NCBI GenBank assembly: GCA_964442745.1
Contig: CAYUAI010000005.1
Coordinates: 1-64,000, forward strand
Origin: CAYUAI01 sp964442745
Lineage (GTDB): Bacteria > Pseudomonadota > Gammaproteobacteria > S012-40
Direction of reading: 5' to 3'
Length of the DNA: 64,000 nucleotides
In this document: piece after piece, positions 45,625 to 54,076 of the stretch
How positions within the stretch are numbered: the first letter of the stretch is position 1
Layout: each line of letters starts with the position of its first letter
The notes under the pieces: generated by a model
Databases searched by the model: none
Seen by the model: only the letters and a program-made list of their open reading frames with translations
Told to the model about the DNA's origin: nothing
Program-made: the position numbers and the translations under genes

Positions 45625-46086
45625 CCTTAGAGGCGTGTAAAAAATGCGCATGCTCCTTAGCAATCTTTCCACTCCCGACCTCGCTCTAATTTTAAATGCA
45701 GTAAAATCCACCGGCCACAGGTCTATTAACCAATAAGCCAAGTCAACATTCATCACATCGACAAACGATGAGTTAGCTTGGATTATCCCAAAAAAATAAT
45801 TGCTAACTGTTTAGCCAACGCTAACGATAGTGCTTGCGCTCAATCAACGGATCACTGACTAACCCGTTTTCTCTGCGAAGCAACAAGCACAGAATATAGG
45901 CGGCATCCCCATCATATATTTTGTGTAAAAAGCAACCTCCGAGGTGTATATACTCAGCAAGCGCATCAACGTTTCCATTCCTTGAGTTGTTGACCCTGCT
46001 GTTAAAGGTTTGTTGGCTGAATGACGAGTATAACGAAAAGACGCTATTTACAATCTCGCATGGACCACTTAACAGGAACGTTACCG
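45625..46086. other. Intergenic region, no gene seen
   Basis: About 460 bases between the terminator and the PagL-like gene. The upstream part of the PagL frame here (to 46021) lacks a ribosome binding site. Confidence 0.4.
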
Positions 46087-46701
46087 ATGCCTCCTCGCCT
46101 CACCTCACCTCATCGCAATATTCGTTTTCGAAGACAAAAAACAACCAAATTCATCTTGTTTTTTATTAGCTTTTTTTTGCTGCAAAATACCGCATTAGCC
46201 ATTGATGTCTTTTCCACCGATCGAATTGCGATGGAGGTGGGCACCAGTCGCAAAGGTGTCCACATCGCGAAAGTACTCTTACAATGGGACTGGAAAGCCA
46301 TTGAAGACACCGCCTGTCTGTGTGACTTCTCTTATATTGAATTCAATGTCAGTCACTGGAAAGCGATCGACAGTGCGGTGGGTTTAGACTACTTAACCGA
46401 GATCGGCATAAAACCGGTTATCCGTTTACAGCGCGGGCCATTATCTTTTCTTCCATCGGTCAAACCTTTTTTAGAAGGGGCTTTTGGTTTCCATTATTTA
46501 TCGAAAAAAAGACTCGCCAACACCGACTTTAATACCTCGACTAAATTCCAGTTTAGCCAGCATTTAGCCTGGGGGCTTAGCCTTGGTAAAAACAATAAAT
46601 TTGTCATTAGCCAACGTTTCCAACACTTATCCAATGGCAATATTAGGATGCCGAATCCAGGCATTAACTATCGACTCATTCATATGGCCTATCGTTTTTA
46701 A
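46087..46701 (+). CDS. pagL: PagL-like lipid A 3-O-deacylase (acyloxyacyl hydrolase family)
   Basis: An outer-membrane beta-barrel enzyme that removes an acyl chain from lipid A. The 204-residue protein has a signal peptide (about 18-38, ending TALA), then amphipathic beta strands and a final aromatic residue (AYRF). The C-terminal signature QHLSNG...PNPGIN carries the catalytic His180 and Ser182. The third catalytic residue of the Pseudomonas enzyme, a Glu twelve places after the Ser, is Asn194 here. The ATG at 46087 has AGGA nine bases upstream. It lies a few kilobases from the lipopolysaccharide core cluster, which fits its substrate. Confidence 0.8.
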   Translation: MPPRLTSPHRNIRFRRQKTTKFILFFISFFLLQNTALAIDVFSTDRIAMEVGTSRKGVHIAKVLLQWDWKAIEDTACLCDFSYIEFNVSHWKAIDSAVGLDYLTEIGIKPVIRLQRGPLSFLPSVKPFLEGAFGFHYLSKKRLANTDFNTSTKFQFSQHLAWGLSLGKNNKFVISQRFQHLSNGNIRMPNPGINYRLIHMAYRF

Positions 46702-46799
46702 GTCGTAGGCTTTCCATTCTCGGACGGCCTGCTAGTAGACGTCAAACGGCAAAGCCGTATACTGTTACCCTTTTTCAAACCTCAAGGGTGCCAAAGAAT

Positions 46800-47198
46800 A
46801 TGCTGGAAGAAACGGTCATAGCCGCGACATTAACGTATATACTGATGATCGCAGCGTATAAATATTCACATATACGTAAATTTCACATCCCCTCCATGAC
46901 AGCGATTATCCTCTTTGACTTATGCATGCCGTTTTACCTGTATTTCACTCAGGATTGGAAAGAACGTTTAATTGATGGCGGTGAAATTTTCAGCTTTTTA
47001 ATTTGGATGCATGTCGGTTTAGTCATCACACTGTATGTGCTTTATGCATTACAAGTCAGTGCTGGACGTAAAATCCTGCAAGGTAATGACCCGTCAATCA
47101 GGGATGAACATAAAAACCAAGGAAAAGGTATATTATTAACCCGAGCATTGGTGATCGCTACCGGTGCATTACTCGTCGAACCAGAAACACTTCTATAG
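46800..47198 (+). CDS. Small multi-pass inner-membrane protein, unknown
   Basis: A 132-residue protein with three or four membrane segments (about 5-21, 33-50, 65-88, 108-125). The loop between segments contains RKILQGNDPSIRDEHKNQGKG, which gives it a faint resemblance to DUF420-like assembly proteins, not enough to name it. The ATG at 46800 is the likely start, with AAGGG upstream; a GTG four codons earlier overlaps that site. It is followed by a terminator shared with prk. Confidence 0.65.
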   Translation: MLEETVIAATLTYILMIAAYKYSHIRKFHIPSMTAIILFDLCMPFYLYFTQDWKERLIDGGEIFSFLIWMHVGLVITLYVLYALQVSAGRKILQGNDPSIRDEHKNQGKGILLTRALVIATGALLVEPETLL

Positions 47199-47246
47199 CG
47201 CACGGGGATGACATCTCACCTTAGCGTATATAATGTAAGTAAGCAC

Positions 47247-47279
47247 AAAAAAAGCCCGAATGTTTTTCAGGCTTTTTTA
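47247..47279. terminator. Bidirectional terminator between the membrane protein and prk
   Basis: A-rich arm with GCC (47247-47256) and GGC with a T-run (47270-47278) form a hairpin with an A-run on one side and a T-run on the other, suited to ending both converging transcripts. Confidence 0.75.
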
Positions 47280-47289
47280 TTTTAAACGA

Positions 47290-48159
47290 TCAATTTTTGC
47301 GCCGATTCTCCATCAAGTCATGAATTAACGGCGTTAAAATCAACTCCATGGCAAATCCCATTTTACCACCCGGAACCACCAGGGTGTTGGGACGCGACAT
47401 GAATGAGCCTTGGATCAAATTTAAATAATAGGGAAAATCGACCCCAGACGGATCTTGAAAACGAATGACCACAAAACTTTCATCGGGTGTCGGAATATCA
47501 CGGGCAATAAATGGATTAGAGGTATCGACCGTGGGGACCCGTTGAAAATTGATGTGCGTTCTAGAAAACTGAGGGGCAACATAATGTACATAGTCATACA
47601 TGCGGCGTAAAATGGTATCCGTCACGGCTTCAGCTGAGTAACCCCGTTGCGCCGTATCTCGGTGAATTTTCTGGATCCACTCCAGATTAACAATGGGTAC
47701 CACACCGATTAATAAATCGACATACTGGGCAATGTCTACCTCCCCGGACACTACCCCACCATGCAAACCCTCATAGAATAACAAATCACTACCCGGCGGA
47801 ATCACTTCCCATGGGGTAAATGTTCCAGGCGCTTGATTGTAGGGTTCACCCTCTTCAATGGAATGTAAATATTTACGCGTCTGACCTGACCCCGAATTAC
47901 CATATTCACGGAATAATTCACTCAATTTTGCAAATTCATTGCCCTCTGGACCAAAATGACTCAGCGTTCGCCCTTCTTCATTGACTTTTTTGATCGCTTC
48001 TTTCATTTGTGCCCGATCGTAACGGTGAAAGCTATCCCCTTCCACAACAATGGGACTAATGCCTTCCCGGCGAAAAATATGCTCAAATGCATTCTTCACC
48101 GTGGTGGTCCCAGCACCAGATGACCCGGTTACCGCAATCACAGGATTTTTTATCGACAT
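47290..48159 (-). CDS. prk: Phosphoribulokinase
   Basis: Phosphorylates ribulose 5-phosphate to ribulose 1,5-bisphosphate. The 289-residue protein matches the proteobacterial (non-plant) type: P-loop GSSGAGTTT (12-20), VEGDSFHRYDR near 39, FTPWEVIPPGSDLLFYEGLHGG near 113-134, and the RDTAQRGYSAEAVTDTI segment near 168. It stands alone, without RuBisCO or other Calvin genes nearby. Some heterotrophs also carry a prk of this type (PrkB), so autotrophy cannot be concluded. It ends at a shared terminator. Confidence 0.94.
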   Translation of the reverse strand: MSIKNPVIAVTGSSGAGTTTVKNAFEHIFRREGISPIVVEGDSFHRYDRAQMKEAIKKVNEEGRTLSHFGPEGNEFAKLSELFREYGNSGSGQTRKYLHSIEEGEPYNQAPGTFTPWEVIPPGSDLLFYEGLHGGVVSGEVDIAQYVDLLIGVVPIVNLEWIQKIHRDTAQRGYSAEAVTDTILRRMYDYVHYVAPQFSRTHINFQRVPTVDTSNPFIARDIPTPDESFVVIRFQDPSGVDFPYYLNLIQGSFMSRPNTLVVPGGKMGFAMELILTPLIHDLMENRRKN

Positions 48160-48659
48160 ACCATCTCCTTGTAAGGTTTAAAAATAAAATTTTTCAATAG
48201 GTTAAATTAAATTTCGCTACTTTATAGTCCGCGAATGCAACCACAAACACAGCACGTCAAATAACGTTTAAGGTAAAAATCTGACAAATCAAAATTGTTA
48301 TCTTAAACGTTATTTCAACGGGTATAAGGAGCGAAAGTATAACCAAATTAACCAAAAGTGGTAGGACAATTTTACCCATAATTTATCTAGGATTAAAACA
48401 CATATTAATCAGCAATTCTAAATTCATAGTGTTTCGAACGAATTTTCAACTTAGTTGGTGATTATGACATCAGAATAAATCAATTAACGACAAGCAAAAA
48501 TTACTTCCGCGGTATTCAAAAGTCACGGACGGTTAAACGGTAAAAAACCATCCGATTTAAAAAACACAGGCAACAACATGCCATTCCCATCGCTCGAGGG
48601 CAAAAAATGAGCCGGTTAAGCAGGTATATCATTTTTGTGCGATCACCGCATCGGCCCAG
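48160..48659. other. Intergenic region upstream of prk, no intact gene
   Basis: About 500 bases carrying the prk upstream region and AT-rich sequence. To its right a transposase-like remnant begins. Nothing else is recognisable. Confidence 0.4.
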
Positions 48660-48965
48660 TCATGAAAGAGTGGTATGAGATTTAGGTTTGCCTACGAGAA
48701 TAAAACTTAATCCTTGATTTAATATCGCTTGGCAAAAAAAAACAGAGAAGGCGCTCAGCCCGACCTCTTCCATCGTGTACTGAATGTGGTCGCCAAAACG
48801 TGGGTCCGGAAATTGGGCGGTAATCGACTTAAAGTAGGCGGTTAACTGATCGATCGGTTGAATTTTGAGCTCAGGTTGAAAAGGGCAGCTCATGGCTTTA
48901 GCATGGATAGGGTTTTTGGTGATGTGATTACCTATATGAACGCTTTTGACGCCATCATCGGGCAA
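48660..48965 (-). pseudogene. Transposase N-terminal fragment (remnant)
   Basis: A 101-codon minus-strand frame reads ...AQFPDPRFGDHIQYTMEEVGLSAFSVFF..., the style of the N-terminus of ISNCY/IS4-type DDE transposases, where a D-P-R segment is followed by a helical LSAFSVFF stretch. The frame then ends abruptly, with similar protein-like sequence continuing only in broken frames to about 48.6 kb. No inverted repeats are obvious. It marks the left edge of the waaF/uxs block. Confidence 0.55.
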
Positions 48966-49019
48966 ATCAAAGATGGTCTGAGTCGTTACTAAAAATATAT
49001 GAAGAATGAAAGGATTAAG

Positions 49020-49235
49020 ATGCCTTTAGCGCAAACACCAAATTCAGAAAATAAACTTGCGAATACGCAAACAACTTATGCCGTGGCGAGTGCTGATTTG
49101 CCATTGCATTATCCCATGAGCGGTATGGCTTTATGGAATTCTCATCCACGTGTTTTTTTACCCATTGAAAAAACAGGGAGTACTAAGTGCTCTTATTGTG
49201 GTGCCGAGTTTGCTTTGCAGAAAAACGAAACATAA
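49020..49235 (+). CDS. Zinc-finger (zf-CHCC) domain protein
   Basis: A 71-residue protein. The C-terminal half reads LPLHYPMSGMALWNSHPRVFLPIE...TKCSYCGAEFAL, which is the CHCC zinc-finger domain (the bacterial relative of the NDUFS6 type), with a His and three Cys as zinc ligands. Start is ATG at 49020 with AAAGGA upstream. The stop is seven bases before waaF, so the two are co-transcribed. Confidence 0.85.
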   Translation: MPLAQTPNSENKLANTQTTYAVASADLPLHYPMSGMALWNSHPRVFLPIEKTGSTKCSYCGAEFALQKNET

Positions 49236-49242
49236 ACCGTAT

Positions 49243-50271
49243 ATGACTGCATTCAAGATCTTAATCATCGGTCCTTCTTGGATCGGTGATATGGTTATGG
49301 CTCAGAGCTTATTTCGGCATTTAAAGCAGCAGAACGAATCCACGCTGATAGACGTGGTTGCTCCGGCCTGGAGTGAGCCATTAATCGCACGTATGCCCGA
49401 AGTGCGCCGATCCATAGACATGCCGTTTGCTCATGGTCAGTTTAAGCCTATTAAACGTTTGCAAATGGGCGCACGTTTAATAAGCGAAAAATATGATCAG
49501 GCCATCGTTTTGCCTTACACATGGAAGGCTGCGCTTCTTCCTTTCGGTGCTAAAATTACCAAGCGCACCGGTTTTGTGGGTGAGGCGCGTTGGGGTTTGC
49601 TGAATGATGCCAGGCCTTTAGATAAAAATAAGCTACCAATGATGGTGCAGCGACATGTTTCGCTGGGTTTCGATAAGGATGTGTTTACTGATCAGCGCTT
49701 TCCTAAACCAAAACTTAAAACGAGCGAAAAGCTCCAACAAGCCGTATTAATCAAGTTAGATTTGCCGGCATTAACTCAGCATATTGTTGTTTTTTGTCCT
49801 GGTGCGGAATATGGTCCCGCTAAGCGTTGGCCGGCTAAGCATTTTGCTACGTTAGCACTTAAGCTGAGTGCCGAAGGTAAAACAATTTGGCTGCTAGGCT
49901 CAGAAAAAGATTCAGCGATTGCGCACGAGATTAACGAGCTTACCGGTAATAAGTGTGATGACTTAACTGGGCGGACGAGTTTGGAAGATGTTATAGATTT
50001 GTTAGCTATGGCGAGTCTTGTCGTGTGCAATGACTCTGGCTTAATGCATATAGCCGCTGCCGTAGGTGCGCCCATTGTGGCGTTGTATGGCTCTTCAGAT
50101 CCTGGTTATACCCCGCCATTAGCTGATAATGTACAGATAGCTTCGCTTAAGCTGGATTGTAGTCCGTGTTTTAAGAAAGAGTGCCCGCTGGGTCATTATG
50201 ATTGTCTTAATAATCTATTGGTTGATCGGATACAGAGAGATATAGAATTTTCTTTAAGGAGATGTAGATGA
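49243..50271 (+). CDS. waaF: ADP-heptose:LPS heptosyltransferase II (GT9)
   Basis: WaaF adds the second heptose of the lipopolysaccharide inner core. The 342-residue GT9 enzyme starts FKILIIGPSWIGDMVMAQSLFRHL, the family opening, and has PGAEYGPAKRWP near 182 plus the CNDSGLMHIAAAVGAPIVALYGSSDP donor-site region near 262-287. The start at 49243 is chosen because the frame upstream runs in the zf-CHCC gene. Its stop overlaps the start of a decayed GT2 gene (ATGA). It belongs to a G-rich block whose skew differs from the rest of the cluster. Confidence 0.93.
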   Translation: MTAFKILIIGPSWIGDMVMAQSLFRHLKQQNESTLIDVVAPAWSEPLIARMPEVRRSIDMPFAHGQFKPIKRLQMGARLISEKYDQAIVLPYTWKAALLPFGAKITKRTGFVGEARWGLLNDARPLDKNKLPMMVQRHVSLGFDKDVFTDQRFPKPKLKTSEKLQQAVLIKLDLPALTQHIVVFCPGAEYGPAKRWPAKHFATLALKLSAEGKTIWLLGSEKDSAIAHEINELTGNKCDDLTGRTSLEDVIDLLAMASLVVCNDSGLMHIAAAVGAPIVALYGSSDPGYTPPLADNVQIASLKLDCSPCFKKECPLGHYDCLNNLLVDRIQRDIEFSLRRCR

Positions 50272-50405
50272 AGAGTTTCACTCCTTTATCTGTCGCGATT
50301 ATTACTTATAATGAAATAAATATTATCTTATTTAAAAAATTTAGCGTTGCGCATGCTGTCACTGACAAGATTTGGATAGCATCGGGATTAATAAAAGTAT
50401 TATGA
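50268..50405 (+). pseudogene. GT2 (WaaE/KdtX-like) glycosyltransferase N-terminal remnant
   Basis: An ATG overlapping the waaF stop opens a 45-residue frame MKSFTPLSVAIITYNE..., followed by a helical FKKFSVAHAVTDKIWIASG. This is the family start of GT2 lipopolysaccharide glycosyltransferases (nucleotide-binding SVAIITYNE, then a variant of the DxIxVxDSGS region). The frame ends at TGA (50403-50405) inside the next gene's start, so more than 80 percent of the gene is missing. The intact relative lies at 63.6-64 kb. Confidence 0.75.
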
Positions 50406-51364
50406 GAAATACTGGTGTTAGGAAAAGGGTTTTAGTAACGGGCGGAGCAGGTTTTTTAGGGTCCCATTTGTGTGAGCGTTTATTAAAGGATGGGCATGAT
50501 ATATTGTGTGTCGATAATTTCTATACGGGCAGCAAAGATAATATTGTTGCAATGATGGATAATCATCATTTTGAGTTGATCCGGCATGATATAACATTTC
50601 CTTTATATGTTGAGGTCGATGAAATCTATAACTTAGCGTGTCCTGCTTCTCCTATTCACTATCAGTTTGATCCCGTGCAAACAACAAAAACGAATGTTCA
50701 TGGTGCTATCAATGTGCTGGGATTGGCGAAGCGCGTAAAGGCAAAGGTATTTCAAGCCTCGACCAGTGAGATTTATGGTGATCCCGTTGTTCATCCTCAG
50801 CCTGAATCCTATTGGGGGAATGTGAATCCTATCGGTTTTCGCTCCTGTTATGATGAAGGAAAACGTTGCGCCGAAACGCTTTTTTTTGATTACCATCGAC
50901 AGCATGGATTGGAAATAAAGGTTGCGCGTATATTTAATACTTATGGGCCTAGAATGCATCCAAACGATGGTAGGGTAGTATCCAATTTTATCGTGCAGGC
51001 ACTTAAAGGCCAGGATATTACTATTTATGGTGATGGTGGGCAGTCACGCTCTTTTTGTTACGTCGATGATCTAATCGAGGTCTTTGTTCGTTTGATGAAT
51101 ACTTCTTCAGAAGTCACTGGCCCGATGAATATAGGTAATCCTCATGAGTTTACTATTCGAGAGTTAGCAGAAGCTGTTATTGATATAACGAATTCGCAAT
51201 CGAAAATTATATTTAGAGATTTGCCTCATGATGATCCAAGGCAGCGCCAGCCTGACATCAGCTCGGCAAAACGCGTGCTAGATTGGGAGCCAGCAATTCA
51301 GCTGAGAGAGGGGCTTGCCAAAACCGTTGAGTATTTCAGGGTGCTATTGAAAGAGTATGACTAA
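50402..51364 (+). CDS. UDP-glucuronate decarboxylase-like SDR (NAD-dependent epimerase/dehydratase)
   Basis: A 320-residue extended SDR with NAD-binding GGAGFLG (14-20), the catalytic Tyr150/Lys154 in YDEGK, and the PASPIHYQFDPVQT and NTYGPRM segments that are typical of UDP-xylose synthases. It would make UDP-xylose from UDP-glucuronate, or act on a related NDP-sugar (dTDP-glucose dehydratase-like enzymes are the nearest alternative). The ATG at 50402 overlaps the TGA of the GT2 remnant, so the gene follows a deletion or insertion junction. It gives the core region a xylose or amino-sugar option. Confidence 0.85.
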   Translation: MRNTGVRKRVLVTGGAGFLGSHLCERLLKDGHDILCVDNFYTGSKDNIVAMMDNHHFELIRHDITFPLYVEVDEIYNLACPASPIHYQFDPVQTTKTNVHGAINVLGLAKRVKAKVFQASTSEIYGDPVVHPQPESYWGNVNPIGFRSCYDEGKRCAETLFFDYHRQHGLEIKVARIFNTYGPRMHPNDGRVVSNFIVQALKGQDITIYGDGGQSRSFCYVDDLIEVFVRLMNTSSEVTGPMNIGNPHEFTIRELAEAVIDITNSQSKIIFRDLPHDDPRQRQPDISSAKRVLDWEPAIQLREGLAKTVEYFRVLLKEYD

Positions 51365-51815
51365 GAAACCGCGATATGAATTTAGTTGTCTAGAGTCTAT
51401 TGAGAAGAATCTGGATTGAGTTTGATATGAATTTCTTACATAAAAATTTTGATAAGCATTAATCCAAAAACTAAAAAATTCGGTAGTGGCTTCTATTGAC
51501 TGTGCATGATCATGAAAGCATGTAATTCATTGTTTATTAATAAAATAAAGTCAAATGAACCGACAGCCATTGTCTGTGTTTGTTTCATGGATCATCGCTC
51601 AGATTGGGTTAGATCTCTCCGTCGGTTGGTTGAGCAATTTTGACAGCAGAAATGGTCGATGCGATGTGACAGAGTAAATGCTTTAATTGTGAGGGTAAGT
51701 CGTTGAATTTAATTCTATTTAAGCTGGCGGTCAATAGACGCCACCACCCAACACTTGGCCTGCAAAGCAATTTTATGTCATAATCGCCTGTTAATTTTGT
51801 GTTTCCGGATATTTT
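51365..51815. other. Intergenic region, right boundary of the waaF/uxs block
   Basis: About 450 bases with no supported gene. A minus-strand frame at 51609-51833 runs into the waaA start and is not recognisable. Near here the base skew changes back to C/A-rich. Confidence 0.35.
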
Positions 51816-53138
51816 ATGTACGATCGATGGCAAGCGCTTTATTGTTACCTCATTCTGCCGTTGCTCATGGTCGCCGTGCGCTTATTCGCGATCATGCATC
51901 ACAAAACCGCCCGTACTCTGCAGGGGCATCGAGGGCTTTGGCACAGAATTGAGCAACAAGCCAAACAATTTAATCTCAATCAACCACTCATTTGGTTTCA
52001 TGTGGCGAGCGCTGGTGAATTATTGCAAGCCCAACCCGTCATGGAGCGCTTCATGGGGCGTGGTTATGCTTGTGCTCTCACCCTGACATCCGTTTCCGGC
52101 ATGGCTTGGGCTAACAAACTCAAAAAAAAACACAGCAATCTGGTGCTAGTGGATTATTTACCGTTTGATACCCTCAAGAACACCGACCGATTATTAAAAC
52201 AATTAAACCCGGTTGCCACCATTTACGTCAAATTTGATTTATGGCCTAACCTGATTTGGCAATGCCACCAACAGGCGATTCCCCAATTTCTCATCTCGGC
52301 CACACTGCGTAAACACTCCAAACGTTTAACGAACCCGCTAGGCCGATCATTATGCCGATCGTTATACGCCTGTTTAAATAGTATTTTTGCGGTATCAAAA
52401 GCGGATCAACAACGATTTTTGCGCACTAACCCTGATCACCCAGCTATTTTACAGGTGGGTGATACCCGATTTGACAGCGTTCTTGATCGCAAAAAAAATA
52501 TCTCGCCACCCAGCCTACCCGAGTCTCTTAAAAACCGCACGACGATGGTCCTGGGTAGTACCTGGCCAACCGATGAAATACACATCTTTCCCGCCATCCA
52601 AAAAGCCTTAACGGATGATCCGCAGCGGTTAGTTTTTATCGCACCCCACGAAACGAAACCCGAGCATTTGCTGGAAATTGAAAACTATTTTTCTCAACAG
52701 AAAATGGTACGCTTTAGCCAACTTGACGGAAATACCAACATCAATATGGTATTAATTGACAGCGTTGGGCAACTCTCTGCGCTGTATCACTATGCAAATA
52801 TTGCGTTTGTCGGTGGCGCTTTCGGCAAAGGTGTCCACAATGTCATGGAACCGGCCGCCATGGGTGTTCCCGCGATTTGTGGTCCTTATTATCAAAACTC
52901 CCCTGAAGTCATTGAGTTAGTGGAACAAAAAAAATGCTTTTCGATCACAAATCAAGAAGGTTTTCAGCAAATATTATTCGGTTTATTGTCTGATCTGACT
53001 CACACCCATGAACTTGGGCAGCAAGCGGCAAGCTACATTGAGCAACAAGCCGGTGCATCAGACATCTGTTTTCGACTTATTGAGGATCAATTGCATGAGC
53101 AGCACCCATCATCAACGTCTGACGCACAATCACTATAA
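51816..53138 (+). CDS. waaA: 3-deoxy-D-manno-octulosonic acid (Kdo) transferase
   Basis: Attaches Kdo to lipid A precursor, so it is essential for the lipopolysaccharide core. The 440-residue protein has an N-terminal membrane anchor (about 8-25), then HVASAGELLQAQPVM near 62-76, FDLWPN near 140, and the C-terminal GT30 signature FVGGAFGKGVHNVMEPAAMGVPAICGP near 331-357. The start is ATG at 51816. The radical SAM gene starts 44 bases inside its 3' end. Confidence 0.94.
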   Translation: MYDRWQALYCYLILPLLMVAVRLFAIMHHKTARTLQGHRGLWHRIEQQAKQFNLNQPLIWFHVASAGELLQAQPVMERFMGRGYACALTLTSVSGMAWANKLKKKHSNLVLVDYLPFDTLKNTDRLLKQLNPVATIYVKFDLWPNLIWQCHQQAIPQFLISATLRKHSKRLTNPLGRSLCRSLYACLNSIFAVSKADQQRFLRTNPDHPAILQVGDTRFDSVLDRKKNISPPSLPESLKNRTTMVLGSTWPTDEIHIFPAIQKALTDDPQRLVFIAPHETKPEHLLEIENYFSQQKMVRFSQLDGNTNINMVLIDSVGQLSALYHYANIAFVGGAFGKGVHNVMEPAAMGVPAICGPYYQNSPEVIELVEQKKCFSITNQEGFQQILFGLLSDLTHTHELGQQAASYIEQQAGASDICFRLIEDQLHEQHPSSTSDAQSL

Positions 53139-54060
53139 AAATGTGCCCACCTATATCCAGATCGAAACCACCATCAAATGCAATGCAACCTGCTGGTTTT
53201 GCCCACAACACAATAGTTTAAGAAGTCCAAACTATATGGAAGAAAAGATTTGGAAAAAAATCATTGATGAATCCCGTGGCCTAGGTGCAACTTATCGCCC
53301 TTTTATTTTGAACGAACCTTTTGCTGATAAGCGCATGCCTGACATTGTACGTTATATTAAGCAAGACCCCACCGCCAAGGTAGAATTTAACACCAATGCC
53401 AGCATGTTAACCCCCAAGGTCACAGACCAGCTGTTGGAAATTGGCGTCGACATCATGCGATTTAGTATTGACGGCTTATATCGATCGACATTCGATGAAT
53501 CCCGAGGCATCAGTTATGATCATGTATATCAGCACGTCAAGTACTTTTTAGCCGCCAATCGTGCGATGGGTAATAAAACAAGCACCGAAGTCAGAATGAT
53601 TAACTTACCCGATACTGAACAAGAGCAAATTGAATTCAAGGACTATTGGAGCCAACATCAACCCGGCAATATTATTTTTACCAATTTATATCAATATCCT
53701 TGGGAAGGACAAACCCAATCACTCCCGTTACCTTGCTTAAAAATAGCCAACGAAATGCACTTTTATGTAGATGGCAAGGCCACCTTATGTTGTTGGGATA
53801 CCAAAGGACGGCAAATTGTGGGTGATATCAATACCCAATCCGTACTTGATATCTGGAATGGCACAGAATTAGCTCGCTGCCGTACATTACTTGATCATGG
53901 GCAACGTGATCAACTCGACCTTTGCCAACGCTGTGATGCCTATGCTCACGTTGACTTCAGCCAATGGCAACAAGCGCTGCCATTGGCGAAAAACAAATCA
54001 TCCTTAGCCAATCCCATCAACATTCCCATCAAAGTTGAGCCCAGTGTGGCCACCAATTAA
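53095..54060 (+). CDS. Radical SAM/SPASM-like protein in the LPS core cluster
   Basis: A 321-residue cytoplasmic enzyme with the cluster motif CNATCWFC (29-36, cysteines 29, 33, 36). The mid region reads EFNTNASMLT and IMRFSIDGLYR, as in radical SAM enzymes of the SPASM type. A C-terminal Cys-rich section (CCWDTKGRQIVGDI...CQRCDAY) resembles a SPASM auxiliary cluster site. Starting at the ATG at 53095, it overlaps waaA by 44 bases, implying tight coupling. A radical SAM enzyme inside an LPS core operon is unusual; it could modify a core sugar, a lipid A substituent or an unrelated peptide. Substrate unknown. Confidence 0.85.
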   Translation: MSSTHHQRLTHNHYKNVPTYIQIETTIKCNATCWFCPQHNSLRSPNYMEEKIWKKIIDESRGLGATYRPFILNEPFADKRMPDIVRYIKQDPTAKVEFNTNASMLTPKVTDQLLEIGVDIMRFSIDGLYRSTFDESRGISYDHVYQHVKYFLAANRAMGNKTSTEVRMINLPDTEQEQIEFKDYWSQHQPGNIIFTNLYQYPWEGQTQSLPLPCLKIANEMHFYVDGKATLCCWDTKGRQIVGDINTQSVLDIWNGTELARCRTLLDHGQRDQLDLCQRCDAYAHVDFSQWQQALPLAKNKSSLANPINIPIKVEPSVATN

Positions 54061-54076
54061 AGAACGGTAGAGAGGC

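Noticed and set aside
51609..51833. 74-codon minus-strand frame upstream of waaA
   Set aside because: Overlaps the waaA start on the opposite strand, has no start signal and is not recognisable; possible decayed transposon sequence but unsupported.
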